64,000 nt of DNA from Flavobacterium sp. (GCF_024710485.1 NZ_JANJUQ010000007.1:186001-250000), one strand, 5' to 3'; positions 35,747-44,806 are shown, counted from the stretch's first letter. Translations and numbers: made by a program. Notes: generated by a model from the letters alone, not told the origin.

Positions 35747-36369
35747 AACTAAGTAAGGACGAAATCTTGTTTATTGACACTTATCTTCTAAGTAACAATG
35801 TTATTTATGTTGACATTCGGCAGGAAATGGTAGATCATATTGCGTCTGGAGTAGAAGATAAAATGGTTTCGGAACAGCTTGATTTTTATAACGCCTTCAA
35901 ACAGTATATGCTGGTTAATAAAAAAGATATTCTGAAAAGTAATAAACATCGCTGGAGTTTTTCGTTATCAACTATAGTTCAGTTTCTTCTTTTTCTAGGA
36001 AAGCCCCTTATGTTGATTTTCGGAGTTCTGTTCTACGTTGTTTTTAAAAACCTCGATGTTAATCAATATTTTTCTGAAGACTTTACCATTAATAATTTGT
36101 TTTTCGCGTTGGTATTTACGGCTGCAATTTTTCAGCAGGTTTATATGAAGTATCAACTTAGAAAGCAATTTTATAAAGTTGAAAAAGTGTCTCAGCTATT
36201 AGTTTTAATCTACTTCGGGCAACTTTTTTTCTTCCCCGTTTTTGAAAAAGCGCCTCCATCAGTAATAACACTCACTATTTTTAGCTTCCTGTTTTTTGGA
36301 TATGTTTCTTATTTTATACAAGAACTCATAAAATTTAATCGACAACAAATCAGTTATCTGAAATCATGA
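35743..36369 (+). CDS. Membrane protein with PadR-associated N-terminal domain, copy A
   Basis: 208 residues. The N-terminal 60 residues are soluble and contain IYVDIRQEMVDHIASGVED, which matches the same place in the next protein (YYDLQTELVDHLANAIE). Four hydrophobic helices follow (around residues 80-105, 115-140, 150-170 and 175-195). Small proteins of this design often follow PadR regulators, as DUF1700-type proteins do in other phyla; I cannot name this family. It overlaps padR and the next gene by four bases each. Confidence 0.8.
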   Translation: MKLSKDEILFIDTYLLSNNVIYVDIRQEMVDHIASGVEDKMVSEQLDFYNAFKQYMLVNKKDILKSNKHRWSFSLSTIVQFLLFLGKPLMLIFGVLFYVVFKNLDVNQYFSEDFTINNLFFALVFTAAIFQQVYMKYQLRKQFYKVEKVSQLLVLIYFGQLFFFPVFEKAPPSVITLTIFSFLFFGYVSYFIQELIKFNRQQISYLKS

Positions 36370-37058
36370 AACTCACCGCCGAACAAATCGAAAAGCTTTA
36401 TGCTTTTACGCGCCAGCATTATGTAGAATACTACGATTTGCAAACCGAGTTGGTCGACCATTTGGCTAATGCTATAGAAGCACAATGGGAGCAAAACCCG
36501 AAACTATCTTTTGAGGAAGCACTGCGAATCGAATTCAAAAAATTCGGTGTTTTCGGGTTTATGGACGTGGTGGAAAAACGCCAAGCAACCCTGCAAAAAA
36601 AGTACAATCAATTGGTTTGGAAGGAACTCAAAACTTTTTTCCGCTTGCCTAAAATTATAGGAACGTTAGCAGCAGTAGGCATCATTTTTTACGCTTTAAA
36701 GCTGTTCCAACAAGATGTTTTTATTGTTCAAATGACTTTTGTGGTTTTGGTCGTTTCCTTTTTTGTCGGGATTTTTTGGTTGTCCAGAAAGAATAAAAAG
36801 AATCACCGTAAAACCGGGAAGAAATGGTTGCTCAAAGAAATCATTTTTGGTTATGGTTCCTTCACGGGATTGATGAATTTGCCGATTCAAATCGCTCTTC
36901 ACATTAAAGGAGACAATTACAATGATTGGGCTTTGCTATTGGTTAGCTTTCTGTTGATTATTATGGCTTTAGCTGAATATATTGTGCTGGTCTTAATTCC
37001 GACAAGGGCCGAAACTTTTTTGAAAGAGACTTATCCTGAGTACGAATTAGTCAACTAA
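36366..37058 (+). CDS. Membrane protein with PadR-associated N-terminal domain, copy B
   Basis: 230 residues, a diverged paralogue of the preceding protein. The N-terminal domain carries the shared Y-x-x-L-Q-x-E-L-V-D-H-L-A pattern near residue 20, then F-E-E-A-L as in other prefix-type domains, and about four to five membrane helices from residue 90. Function unknown; a sensory or regulatory role with the PadR protein is inferred from the conserved neighbourhood alone. Confidence 0.8.
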   Translation: MKLTAEQIEKLYAFTRQHYVEYYDLQTELVDHLANAIEAQWEQNPKLSFEEALRIEFKKFGVFGFMDVVEKRQATLQKKYNQLVWKELKTFFRLPKIIGTLAAVGIIFYALKLFQQDVFIVQMTFVVLVVSFFVGIFWLSRKNKKNHRKTGKKWLLKEIIFGYGSFTGLMNLPIQIALHIKGDNYNDWALLLVSFLLIIMALAEYIVLVLIPTRAETFLKETYPEYELVN

Positions 37059-37113
37059 TTTGTAACTTTTTTCTATCTTTAGAAACTAACTCACAAACCT
37101 TAAACCAAATAAC

Positions 37114-38580
37114 ATGTTCAAACATTTTATCAGGCTCGAATGGAAATCTTTTGTCCGTTCGGCTTCTTTTGGGACCAATCTCGCGCTGAAAATTATCATG
37201 GGATTGGGAGCGTTGTATTTTATTGCCTGTTTTGCTATTTTGGGTACCGCCGTCTTCTTTATTCTGGAAGACGAAGGAATGGAACCACTGGCCGCCATCA
37301 ACAAATTCATGATTTACTATGTATTGTTCGATTTGGTGATTCGTTATTTTTTACAAAAAATGCCGGTAACCAATATCAAACCGCTCTTGATTCTGCCTAT
37401 TAAACGAAGCACGATTGTGCATTATTCCTTGGGTAAGACAACCATTTCGTTTTTCAATATTTTACACGCTTTTTTCTTTGTACCGTTCACTGCAGTCTTG
37501 TTGTATAAAGGCTATGGATACCAAGTCATACTATGGCATTTGGCCTTGATGGCGTTGATTTACACTAATAATTTCTTGAATATTTTAGTCAACAGTAAAA
37601 ATACCGTTTTTTACATTGTATTGTTACTTTTAGCCGCTTTGGCTTCTTCTCAATATTACCATGTTTTTGATATTACGGTTTACAGTCAACCGTTCTTTCA
37701 AAACATGTATGACACTAATTATTGGTTTTTGATTCCGGTATTTTTGGTTGCCCTTGTTTATTACAGCGCTTATAATTTTTTTAAGAATCGCCTGAATCTT
37801 GACGATGGTTTGGCCAAAAAAAGCGAAGTAGCTAAAACCGAAAATTTCACCTGGTTGGATCAGTTCGGCACTTTGGGGACTTTCCTCAAAAACGATATTC
37901 GATTACTCAAACGCAACAAACGTTCGAGAACGACTTTGATTATGAGCTTCATCTTTATTTTTTATGGGTTATTGTTTTTTACCCAATCGATAGAAGCGTA
38001 TGACAATCCATGGATGAAGGTTTTTGCCGGAATTTTTGTTTCGGGTGGATTTTTATTCACTTTCGGGCAGTTTGTGCCGAGTTGGGACAGTGCGTATTAC
38101 CAACTCATGATGAGTCAAAATATTCAGTACCGTGAATACATCAGTTCTAAATGGTGGCTCATGGTAATCGGTACGGTAATTTCAACCTTGATTGCCTCTT
38201 TCTATTTGTATTTCGGATTGCACACTTATTTGATTATTGTGGCCGGTGCCATTTTTAACATCGGAGTGAATTCGCATTTGGTGATGTTGGGCGGCGCCTT
38301 TGTCAAAACACCAATCGACTTAACCACTTCCAAACAAGCTTTCGGCGACAAGCAAGCGTTCAACGTGAAAACCATGTTGATTTCTTTGCCTAAAATGTTG
38401 GTACCGATGGGATTGTATACTGTTGGGTACTATTTGATTTCGCCTAACGCAGGTTTGGTTTTTGTGGCTGCAGCCGGTATTTTAGGCTTTGCCTTCCGCA
38501 ACTATGTTTTCGACAAAATTGAAAAGATTTATAAATCTGAGAAGTACGCCACCATTGCGGCCTACAAACAAAAAAACTAA
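37114..38580 (+). CDS. ABC transporter permease-like membrane protein (DUF5687-like)
   Basis: 488 residues with about twelve hydrophobic helices. The N-terminus (FKHFIRLEWKSFVRSASFGTNLALKIIMGLGALYF) and the central FLKNDIRLLKRNKRSRTTL are charged cytoplasmic parts typical of ABC-2-type exporters. I recall the family as DUF5687. It pairs with the ATPase 26 bases downstream to form a probable exporter at the inner membrane. Substrate unknown. It begins 55 bases after copy B and may belong to the PadR operon. Confidence 0.85.
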   Translation: MFKHFIRLEWKSFVRSASFGTNLALKIIMGLGALYFIACFAILGTAVFFILEDEGMEPLAAINKFMIYYVLFDLVIRYFLQKMPVTNIKPLLILPIKRSTIVHYSLGKTTISFFNILHAFFFVPFTAVLLYKGYGYQVILWHLALMALIYTNNFLNILVNSKNTVFYIVLLLLAALASSQYYHVFDITVYSQPFFQNMYDTNYWFLIPVFLVALVYYSAYNFFKNRLNLDDGLAKKSEVAKTENFTWLDQFGTLGTFLKNDIRLLKRNKRSRTTLIMSFIFIFYGLLFFTQSIEAYDNPWMKVFAGIFVSGGFLFTFGQFVPSWDSAYYQLMMSQNIQYREYISSKWWLMVIGTVISTLIASFYLYFGLHTYLIIVAGAIFNIGVNSHLVMLGGAFVKTPIDLTTSKQAFGDKQAFNVKTMLISLPKMLVPMGLYTVGYYLISPNAGLVFVAAAGILGFAFRNYVFDKIEKIYKSEKYATIAAYKQKN

Positions 38581-38606
38581 TCCATAACTACTAAATTACA
38601 AGAAAC

Positions 38607-39305
38607 ATGATACAAGTTACTAACCTTTCAAAAAAATATACCAACGGTGTTCGCGTGTTAAACATTGAACATTTGGAAATTCCCAAAGGACAAAGCTTCG
38701 GATTAGTGGGCAACAACGGAGCCGGAAAAACTACATTTTTCAGTTTGTTACTCGACTTAATCCAACCCAGTACCGGAAAAATTGTGACCAATGGGATTCA
38801 AGTCAATACCAGCGAAGCCTGGAAACCTTTTACTGCCGCGTTTATAGATGAAAGTTTTTTAATAGGTTACTTAACAGCTGAAGAATATTTTTATTTCATC
38901 GGAGATTTACGCGGTCAAAACAAAGCCGATGTGGATGCCTTGTTGGCCAAACACGAAGAGTTTTTCAATGGCGAAATCCTTAACAGCAAAAAATACCTTC
39001 GAGATTTATCGAAAGGAAACATGAAAAAAGTCGGGATTATTGCAGCTTTAATAGGTGATCCTGAAGTAGTTATTTTGGACGAGCCTTTTGCCAATTTAGA
39101 TCCGACGACCGTTAATCGCTTGAAAAAAATCATCAAAGAATTAGCCGATGATCCTAACCGAACTATTTTGGTTTCGAGTCACGATTTGGCGCACACGGTT
39201 GAGGTTTGTAACCGAATTGTAGCCTTGCATTTAGGCGAAGTGGTGAAAGACATTCAAACCTCGCCGGAAACCTTGAAAGAATTGGAAGCGTTTTTTGCGG
39301 TGTAA
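38607..39305 (+). CDS. ABC transporter ATP-binding protein
   Basis: 232 residues. Walker A is GNNGAGKTT near residue 36, the signature LSKGNMKKVG near residue 137 (S-K-G-N instead of the usual S-G-G-Q), and Walker B VVILDEPFANLDP near residue 154, with an H-loop in SSHDLAHT. It powers the DUF5687-like permease. The Lys in the signature is common in ABC-2-type exporters. It is the last gene of this group. Confidence 0.95.
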   Translation: MIQVTNLSKKYTNGVRVLNIEHLEIPKGQSFGLVGNNGAGKTTFFSLLLDLIQPSTGKIVTNGIQVNTSEAWKPFTAAFIDESFLIGYLTAEEYFYFIGDLRGQNKADVDALLAKHEEFFNGEILNSKKYLRDLSKGNMKKVGIIAALIGDPEVVILDEPFANLDPTTVNRLKKIIKELADDPNRTILVSSHDLAHTVEVCNRIVALHLGEVVKDIQTSPETLKELEAFFAV

Positions 39306-39325
39306 TTTTTTTGCCATATCAAAAA

Positions 39326-39392
39326 GAAACGTATTTTTACCAGTTAGTTATACAATTTATAACAATTTGACGTTATACTAAAAATACGTTTC
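39326..39392. promoter_or_regulatory. 14-bp inverted repeat in the porW leader
   Basis: GAAACGTATTTTTA (39326-39339) is perfectly complementary to TAAAAATACGTTTC (39379-39392), 39 bases apart. A smaller repeat GTTATA/TATAAC (39347-39352, 39358-39363) lies in the loop. The right arm ends three bases before the TTG start of porW. The left arm contains a -7-like TATTTTTA. It could be a regulator site or an RNA hairpin that hides the start. Confidence 0.6.
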
Positions 39393-39395
39393 GCC

Positions 39396-42200
39396 TTGAA
39401 AACCAATACGCTTAAATATCTTCTCTATACAGGATTGTTTCTTTTTTTGATAGCTTGTTCTACCAAAAAAAACACATTCCTTTCCCGTAACTCTCACGCT
39501 TTAAGTACCGAGTATAACATTTTATACAACGGTCAATTGGCTTTGGATAAAGGGATTGAAGATGTAAAGCTGCAAAATAAAGACAACTTCTGGGAGCTGC
39601 TTCCTATCGAAAGAATGCAAATCACCGAAGATAAAATGTTACCCGGCGATAACCGAAACGCCAATTTTCAGAGAGCTGAGGAAAAAGCCACTAAAGCCAT
39701 CCAAAAACATTCGATGTACATCCAAGGGTCGGAAAAAAACCCTCAAATGGATGAAGCGCATTTGTTGTTAGGTAAATCGAGATATTACGAACAACGTTTC
39801 GTTCCGGCTTTGGAAGCCTTCAACTATGTGTTGTACAAATATCCAAAGAGCGATAAAATTTACGAGGTAAAGATTTGGCGTGAAAAAACCAATATGCGTT
39901 TGGAGAACGATGCGATAGCCGTTAACAACCTGACCAAATTACTCAAAGAAATCAAATTCAAAGACCAAATTTTTGCTGATGCAAATGCTGCATTGGCGCA
40001 AGCCTTTCTGAACTTGGAGCAAAAAGACAGCGCTATAGCCAAAATTAAGTTGGCTACCGAATTCACGAAATCCAACGAAGAAAAAGCCCGCTACCGTTTT
40101 ATTCTGGGACAATTGTATGAAAGCTTAGGCTACAAAGACAGTGCTTTTGCCAAATACCAAGAAGTGATTGATATGAATCGTAAAGCGGCGCGTCAATATG
40201 TGATTCAGGCGCATGCCAAACAAGCCGGACAGTTTGATTACATTAAAGGCGATACGATTGCTTTTCTGAAAAAATTCAACGATTTAATTGAAGATCGTGA
40301 AAACCGACCGTATTTGGATGTATTGCATCACCAAGTAGCGTTGTTTTACGACAAAAACCAAAATATTCCACAGGCCAAAAAGCATTACAATATCTCGCTC
40401 AAGAAAAAGGGAACAGACACGTATTTGGCCGCTTCTAACTACAGAAATTTGGCAGATATTTACTTTGATTCTGCTAAATATGCCACGGCAGGAAAGTATT
40501 TCGACAGCACTTTGGTTAATTTAAAACCCAGAACGCGCGAATTCAATCTTATCAAAAAGAAGCGAGAAAACTTAGACGATGTCATCAAATACGAAGGCAT
40601 TGCTCAAACTAATGACAGTATTATTTCTTTGTATAAAATGTCTAACGAAGAAAGAGTTGCTTACTTTGAGAAGTACATTGAGAAAATCAAGAAAGAAGAA
40701 GCTGCCGCGATGAAGTTGGCTGAAAAAGAAGCGCAAATCAAAGAAAATCAAGAACGGAATTCCGGAAATGTTACAGAGGACAATGGTAAATCCGGCGGTG
40801 CTGAATCTCCTAAGTCAAATAAAGGCAATCAAAGTTCCTTTTATTTTTACAATCCGACAACAGTAGCTTTTGGCCAAAAGGAATTCCAGAAAAAATGGGG
40901 AAAAGTTACCTTGCAGGACAATTGGAGAAACTCGGCTGCAACCGGAAGTTTGAAAGGTAAAGAAAACGAAAGTAAAGAGGAAGAGTTAGCTGAAGAAACC
41001 AAAGACATTGCCAAAACAGACGAACGCTTTACCCCCGATTTTTATATCAAACAAGTGCCAACTGATGCCGTTTTGATTGACAGTTTGAGCAAAGAGCGAA
41101 ACTTTGCTTATTACCAATTGGGAATCATCTACAAAGAAAAATTCAAGGAATACCAATTGTCTGCCGATAAGCTAGAGCAATTGCTAAAAAATAATCCTGA
41201 AGAACGTTTGGTTTTGCCGTCCATGTATCATTTGTACAAGGTGTATGAGTTGATTGATAAAACGAAGGCAGAAGCCATGAAATCTCGCATCATATCGCTT
41301 TACCCAGAATCCAGATATGCGCAAATTTTAGCCAACTCGAGTAGTCAATTGGCGGAAGAAGGCGGTTCGCCAAAATCAGTTTATGAAAACCTGTATGAAA
41401 GGTATCTGAATCATGAGTACAAAACTGTATTAGCCGAAATTAACGAAGCAATCGATCGTTTTACCGGTGATGAAATTGTACCGAAATTAGAATTGTTGAA
41501 AGCCAATTTAATCGGGAAATTATCCGGTTTAGAAGAATATCGGAAAGCACTAAACTTCGTGGCCCTTAACTACCCGAACAGCGAAGAAGGGAAAAGAGCC
41601 GAGCGAATGATTTCTGTCGATTTACCAAAGCTTCAGGCTTTACAACTTTCGAGTTTAGATTCCAAGAACTGGAAAATTTTGTACGCTACCAAAGATTTTG
41701 AAGACAAAAGCACTAAAATATTACGTGAAAAAATCGCTAAATTTATCAAAGAAAGAGGTTTAGAAAAGCTGAATGTTTCTTTGGATATTTACACAATGAC
41801 CGATAATTTTATAGTAATTCACGGGTTGAATTCCAAAGATTTAGCCGATGGTATCACTGCCATTTTGAAAGACTACAAAGATTACAAGGTACAAGAAACA
41901 CCGATTATAATCTCGGCCGAGAATTATACGATTGTTCAGATTAAGAAAAATATAGATGAGTTCTTAGCCGGAAATTTAACAGCAACACCAACCCAACCTA
42001 ATTGGGACGGAACCTACGAGAAACCGGTTGTTCAACAAGAACAAAAACCAGTTCAAATTCAGGATCAGCCTAAGAAAGAAGTTCAAGATAAACAAAAGAA
42101 TAACGCTCCTGTGAAACCATCAACCAGCATTGAGAGTAAAGACGGCGAATTTGGTTTACCGCCGGCACCACAGATGGGAAATCCGGGTAAAAAAGGATAG
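39396..42200 (+). CDS. porW: Type IX secretion system periplasmic lipoprotein PorW/SprE
   Basis: 934 residues from a TTG start that gives a proper lipoprotein signal (LFLFLIAC, Cys21). PorW/SprE is needed for type IX secretion and gliding in Bacteroidota. The N-terminal half is a series of TPR-like helical repeats (EAHLLLGKSRYYEQRFVPALEAFNYVL as a clear unit near residue 110), with further TPR units near 560-720. A charged low-complexity linker near residues 425-480 and a proline/glutamine-rich tail (about 875-934) interrupt the folded parts. No ATG earlier in frame exists. It is followed by the bactofilin gene after two bases. Confidence 0.9.
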   Translation: MKTNTLKYLLYTGLFLFLIACSTKKNTFLSRNSHALSTEYNILYNGQLALDKGIEDVKLQNKDNFWELLPIERMQITEDKMLPGDNRNANFQRAEEKATKAIQKHSMYIQGSEKNPQMDEAHLLLGKSRYYEQRFVPALEAFNYVLYKYPKSDKIYEVKIWREKTNMRLENDAIAVNNLTKLLKEIKFKDQIFADANAALAQAFLNLEQKDSAIAKIKLATEFTKSNEEKARYRFILGQLYESLGYKDSAFAKYQEVIDMNRKAARQYVIQAHAKQAGQFDYIKGDTIAFLKKFNDLIEDRENRPYLDVLHHQVALFYDKNQNIPQAKKHYNISLKKKGTDTYLAASNYRNLADIYFDSAKYATAGKYFDSTLVNLKPRTREFNLIKKKRENLDDVIKYEGIAQTNDSIISLYKMSNEERVAYFEKYIEKIKKEEAAAMKLAEKEAQIKENQERNSGNVTEDNGKSGGAESPKSNKGNQSSFYFYNPTTVAFGQKEFQKKWGKVTLQDNWRNSAATGSLKGKENESKEEELAEETKDIAKTDERFTPDFYIKQVPTDAVLIDSLSKERNFAYYQLGIIYKEKFKEYQLSADKLEQLLKNNPEERLVLPSMYHLYKVYELIDKTKAEAMKSRIISLYPESRYAQILANSSSQLAEEGGSPKSVYENLYERYLNHEYKTVLAEINEAIDRFTGDEIVPKLELLKANLIGKLSGLEEYRKALNFVALNYPNSEEGKRAERMISVDLPKLQALQLSSLDSKNWKILYATKDFEDKSTKILREKIAKFIKERGLEKLNVSLDIYTMTDNFIVIHGLNSKDLADGITAILKDYKDYKVQETPIIISAENYTIVQIKKNIDEFLAGNLTATPTQPNWDGTYEKPVVQQEQKPVQIQDQPKKEVQDKQKNNAPVKPSTSIESKDGEFGLPPAPQMGNPGKKG

Positions 42201-42202
42201 TC

Positions 42203-42607
42203 ATGTTTGAGAAAAGTCCGAAATCATACACCGATTTATTGGGTAAAACCAACCGTATCGTAGAAGGCACCACCATTACCGGCGACATCAATTCTCCGGC
42301 AGACTTTCGGTTAGACGGCCATTTGATTGGCAATTTTCAATCGAAAGGTAAAATAGTAATTGGACCTGCCGGCAGCGTTAAAGGCGATATCATTTGTAAA
42401 AACGCTGATATAGAAGGTCATTTTGAAGGAAAAATACAAGTTTTGGAAATACTGAACGTAAAATCCAAATCCCATATAAAAGGTGAAGTAGTTTGCGGAA
42501 AACTTTCGGTAGAACCGGGTGCCGAATTCAGCGCTTCCTGCGTGATGAAACCCAACGTAAAAAATCTTCCGCATCATGGACCAACCAAAGAAGAACAAAG
42601 CGCCTAA
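42203..42607 (+). CDS. Bactofilin (polymer-forming cytoskeletal protein)
   Basis: 134 residues. A single DUF583 beta-helix domain runs from about residue 16 to 110: IVEGTTITGDINSPADFRLDGHLIG and VIGPAGSVKGDIICKNADIEGHFEG show the repeat. Bactofilins assemble into membrane-bound filaments without nucleotides. The short tails at both ends are typical. It lies between porW and the ATP synthase operon and overlaps atpZ by 32 bases, so it is probably cotranscribed. Confidence 0.92.
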   Translation: MFEKSPKSYTDLLGKTNRIVEGTTITGDINSPADFRLDGHLIGNFQSKGKIVIGPAGSVKGDIICKNADIEGHFEGKIQVLEILNVKSKSHIKGEVVCGKLSVEPGAEFSASCVMKPNVKNLPHHGPTKEEQSA

Positions 42608-42803
42608 CAAATGGTTGGTTCTGATTAATATTCCCATTCAAATGGGAATCATCATTTTTCTTTTTGCCACTTTGGGAGATTGGCTCGATGAAAAATATCC
42701 CAACCCCAAAAATTGGTATGTTAAAATCCTCGTGATTATTGGCGTTGCCGTGGCCTTTTACAACATCAATCGCCAACTGAAAGAAATCAATAAAAATGAC
42801 TAA
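42576..42803 (+). CDS. atpZ: AtpZ/AtpI-family protein
   Basis: 75 residues with two membrane helices (about 15-35 and 48-65) joined by a short loop with GDWLDEKYPNPKNW, the small AtpZ layout. These proteins sit upstream of F-type ATPase operons and may help cation entry or c-ring assembly. The start lies within the bactofilin gene and the stop overlaps the next gene by eight bases. Confidence 0.85.
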   Translation: MDQPKKNKAPNKWLVLINIPIQMGIIIFLFATLGDWLDEKYPNPKNWYVKILVIIGVAVAFYNINRQLKEINKND

Positions 42804-43206
42804 AACTCCTAATGTAAGCAGGTTTGTAAAGACCTTAGTTCCTCTTTTTTTATTTTCGATTGTTGCTTTTATCATTCATTATTTCTGGACAGAAAATTAT
42901 GTGCCAGAGGCCGAATCGTCGCAATGGGTTTATTCAGTAGCTTCTTTGTACGCGCTCTTTTTTGTTTTTTCTTTGGTCATTATGAGTGTGTTGTTGCTCG
43001 TAAGGGCTAAAAATTTGGATTATGTCGGCTATACTTTCTTAATTACAACTTCTGTAAAAATGGGAGTGGCGTATTTTTTATTCCGACCTATTTTGGCTGT
43101 AACCACTCGAGAAGTTTCAATCGAAAAGACCAACTTCTTTATTATTTTTATTTGTTTTTTGACAATAGAAACACTTCTAACCATCAGAATTTTAAATAAT
43201 AAGTAA
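42796..43206 (+). CDS. AtpI-like four-helix membrane protein (DUF6168-like)
   Basis: 136 residues with four hydrophobic helices (about 12-30, 45-68, 80-98 and 112-131) and short loops. The arrangement and position, between atpZ and atpB, are those of AtpI, which assists c-ring assembly, although sequence motifs are weak. I recall the flavobacterial family as DUF6168. It precedes a promoter for the ATP synthase genes proper. Confidence 0.75.
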   Translation: MTKTPNVSRFVKTLVPLFLFSIVAFIIHYFWTENYVPEAESSQWVYSVASLYALFFVFSLVIMSVLLLVRAKNLDYVGYTFLITTSVKMGVAYFLFRPILAVTTREVSIEKTNFFIIFICFLTIETLLTIRILNNK

Positions 43207-43276
43207 TAAATCAGATAAAAATTGATAGTTCAATCAAAAAAACAAAACTTATACTTTTTCATATTAATTAAAATTG

Positions 43277-43284
43277 TACTTTTG
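43277..43284 (+). promoter_or_regulatory. -7 box for the atpB operon
   Basis: TACTTTTG matches TAnnTTTG and lies 40 bases before the atpB ATG in a 118-bp gap, giving the core ATP synthase genes their own promoter. Confidence 0.65.
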
Positions 43285-43324
43285 CGCCAAATTTGAAGAA
43301 ATAAAATCTTAGATAAAATCAGAT

Positions 43325-44476
43325 ATGGTGATTTCAAAAAAACCACTCCATTTTATAGTTGCAGCTTTAGTAGCATTTTTGCCATTAGTTACCGTTGCAA
43401 ATACTGAAAGCGATTCAACTGCCGTTGCCCAAAATCCGGCTGCTACCGAAACAGCTGCAGCAAGCCATGAAGGAGAATCGAAAGATTTAAAAACCGAGAT
43501 TAAAGAGTTTATCAACCATCACTTGCAGGATTCGTATGACTTCCATTTGTTTTCTTACGAAGATGATGCCAAAGTAGAACACCACATTGGTTTTCCATTA
43601 CCGGTAATTTTATGGGATAACGGCTTGCAATTATTTTCTTCCTCTGCTTTTCACCACGGTGAAAGTACTGCCGAAAGCAATGGAAACTACTACCGACTAT
43701 TTCACGGAAAAATTTACAAAGTATCCGGAGCAGAAGGTGAAGTAACCCTTGACGAGAAACACCACGCAACCAACGAAAAACCATTGGATTTTTCCATCAC
43801 TAAAAACGTGTTTATGATGTTGGTGGTTTCTATCATAATGTTCTTCCTATTTACCGGTTTAGCAAAATCATACGCTAAAAACGGCGGTATTGCTAAAGGA
43901 GCAGGACGTTTCTTTGAGCCAATTATTCTTTACATCAGAGATGATATCGCTATTCCTAATATTGGAAAGAACTACAAAAAATACATGAGTTATTTGTTAA
44001 CGATTTTCTTCTTCGTTTGGTTCCTGAACCTATTTGGTTTAACACCGCTGGGAGTAAACGTAACCGGAAACATTGCCATCACAGCAGGTTTAGCTTTGAT
44101 AACTTATTTAATCACTACCTTTACTGCTAATAAAAATTATTGGGGTCACATTTTTTGGATGCCGGGTGTACCTGCGCCAATGAAATTGGTTTTGGCACCA
44201 ATCGAATTATTGGGAACTATCATTAAGCCGTTCTCGTTAATGATTCGTCTTTATGCAAATATTGTAGCAGGTCACGTAGTTTTGATGAGCATCATCGGTT
44301 TGATGTTTATCTTCAAAAACTGGATCGGAAGCAGTTTGTCTTTCGTTTTGGCTTTTGCCTTATCATTGTTGGAAATTTTAGTAGCAGCTTTACAAGCCTA
44401 CATTTTTACCATGTTATCAGCACTTTATTTTGGTGCAGCCAATGAGGAACATCACCACGGGGACGAGCATCATTAA
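43325..44476 (+). CDS. atpB: F0F1 ATP synthase subunit a (AtpB)
   Basis: 383 residues, longer than the approximately 270 of E. coli because of an N-terminal extension with a signal-like helix (residues 8-25) and a His-rich extracytoplasmic segment, as is usual in Bacteroidota. The C-terminal core has five helices. The essential Arg lies in SLMIRLYANIVAGHV near residue 305. It forms the proton half-channels against the c-ring in the inner membrane. A perfect hairpin follows the stop. Confidence 0.95.
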   Translation: MVISKKPLHFIVAALVAFLPLVTVANTESDSTAVAQNPAATETAAASHEGESKDLKTEIKEFINHHLQDSYDFHLFSYEDDAKVEHHIGFPLPVILWDNGLQLFSSSAFHHGESTAESNGNYYRLFHGKIYKVSGAEGEVTLDEKHHATNEKPLDFSITKNVFMMLVVSIIMFFLFTGLAKSYAKNGGIAKGAGRFFEPIILYIRDDIAIPNIGKNYKKYMSYLLTIFFFVWFLNLFGLTPLGVNVTGNIAITAGLALITYLITTFTANKNYWGHIFWMPGVPAPMKLVLAPIELLGTIIKPFSLMIRLYANIVAGHVVLMSIIGLMFIFKNWIGSSLSFVLAFALSLLEILVAALQAYIFTMLSALYFGAANEEHHHGDEHH

Positions 44477-44497
44477 AAAATGTCCACCGGACATTTT
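44477..44497 (+). terminator. Perfect hairpin between atpB and atpE
   Basis: AAAATGTCC (44477-44485) and GGACATTTT (44489-44497) form a nine-pair stem with a three-base loop right after the atpB stop. With only four terminal Ts, it may be a weak attenuator or an RNA-processing/stability element protecting the atpE message. Confidence 0.6.
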
Positions 44498-44564
44498 GTG
44501 CGAGTAGCCAGATGGCGCGTTGGCGTATTAATAAATTGAATGTTTAATTAAATATATATACATT

Positions 44565-44756
44565 ATGCAAATTCCAACTATCGTAGGAGCAGGTTTAATC
44601 GTTATTGGTGCTGGTTTAGGTATCGGTAAAATTGGTGGTTCAGCAATGGATGCTATTGCTCGTCAACCTGAAGCTTCAGGAAAAATCCAAACAGCTATGC
44701 TTATTGCTGCTGCTTTGATTGAAGGTATTGGTTTCGCTGCGTTATTCGCTGCTTAA
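44565..44756 (+). CDS. atpE: F0F1 ATP synthase subunit c (AtpE)
   Basis: 63 residues, two helices in a hairpin. Helix 1 is GAGLIVIGAGLGIGKIG with the small-residue packing motif; the polar loop is ARQPEASGKI; helix 2 carries the ion-binding Glu in AALIEGIGFAALF. The Glu is followed by Gly rather than Ser/Thr, and the Gln of Na+-type rings is not seen, so it is probably proton-coupled. Multiple copies form the rotor ring. It is flanked by two hairpins. Confidence 0.95.
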   Translation: MQIPTIVGAGLIVIGAGLGIGKIGGSAMDAIARQPEASGKIQTAMLIAAALIEGIGFAALFAA

Positions 44757-44770
44757 TCATAAAAAAACAG

Positions 44771-44806
44771 CAACAGTTGCAACGGTTGGTTGTAACTGTT
44801 GTTTTT
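44771..44806 (+). terminator. Terminator-like hairpin after atpE
   Basis: CAACAGTTGCAAC (44771-44783) pairs with GTTGTAACTGTTG (44789-44801) at 12 of 13 positions, loop five bases, then TTTTT. It lies before atpF and could reduce read-through so that subunit c exceeds the other subunits. Confidence 0.75.
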
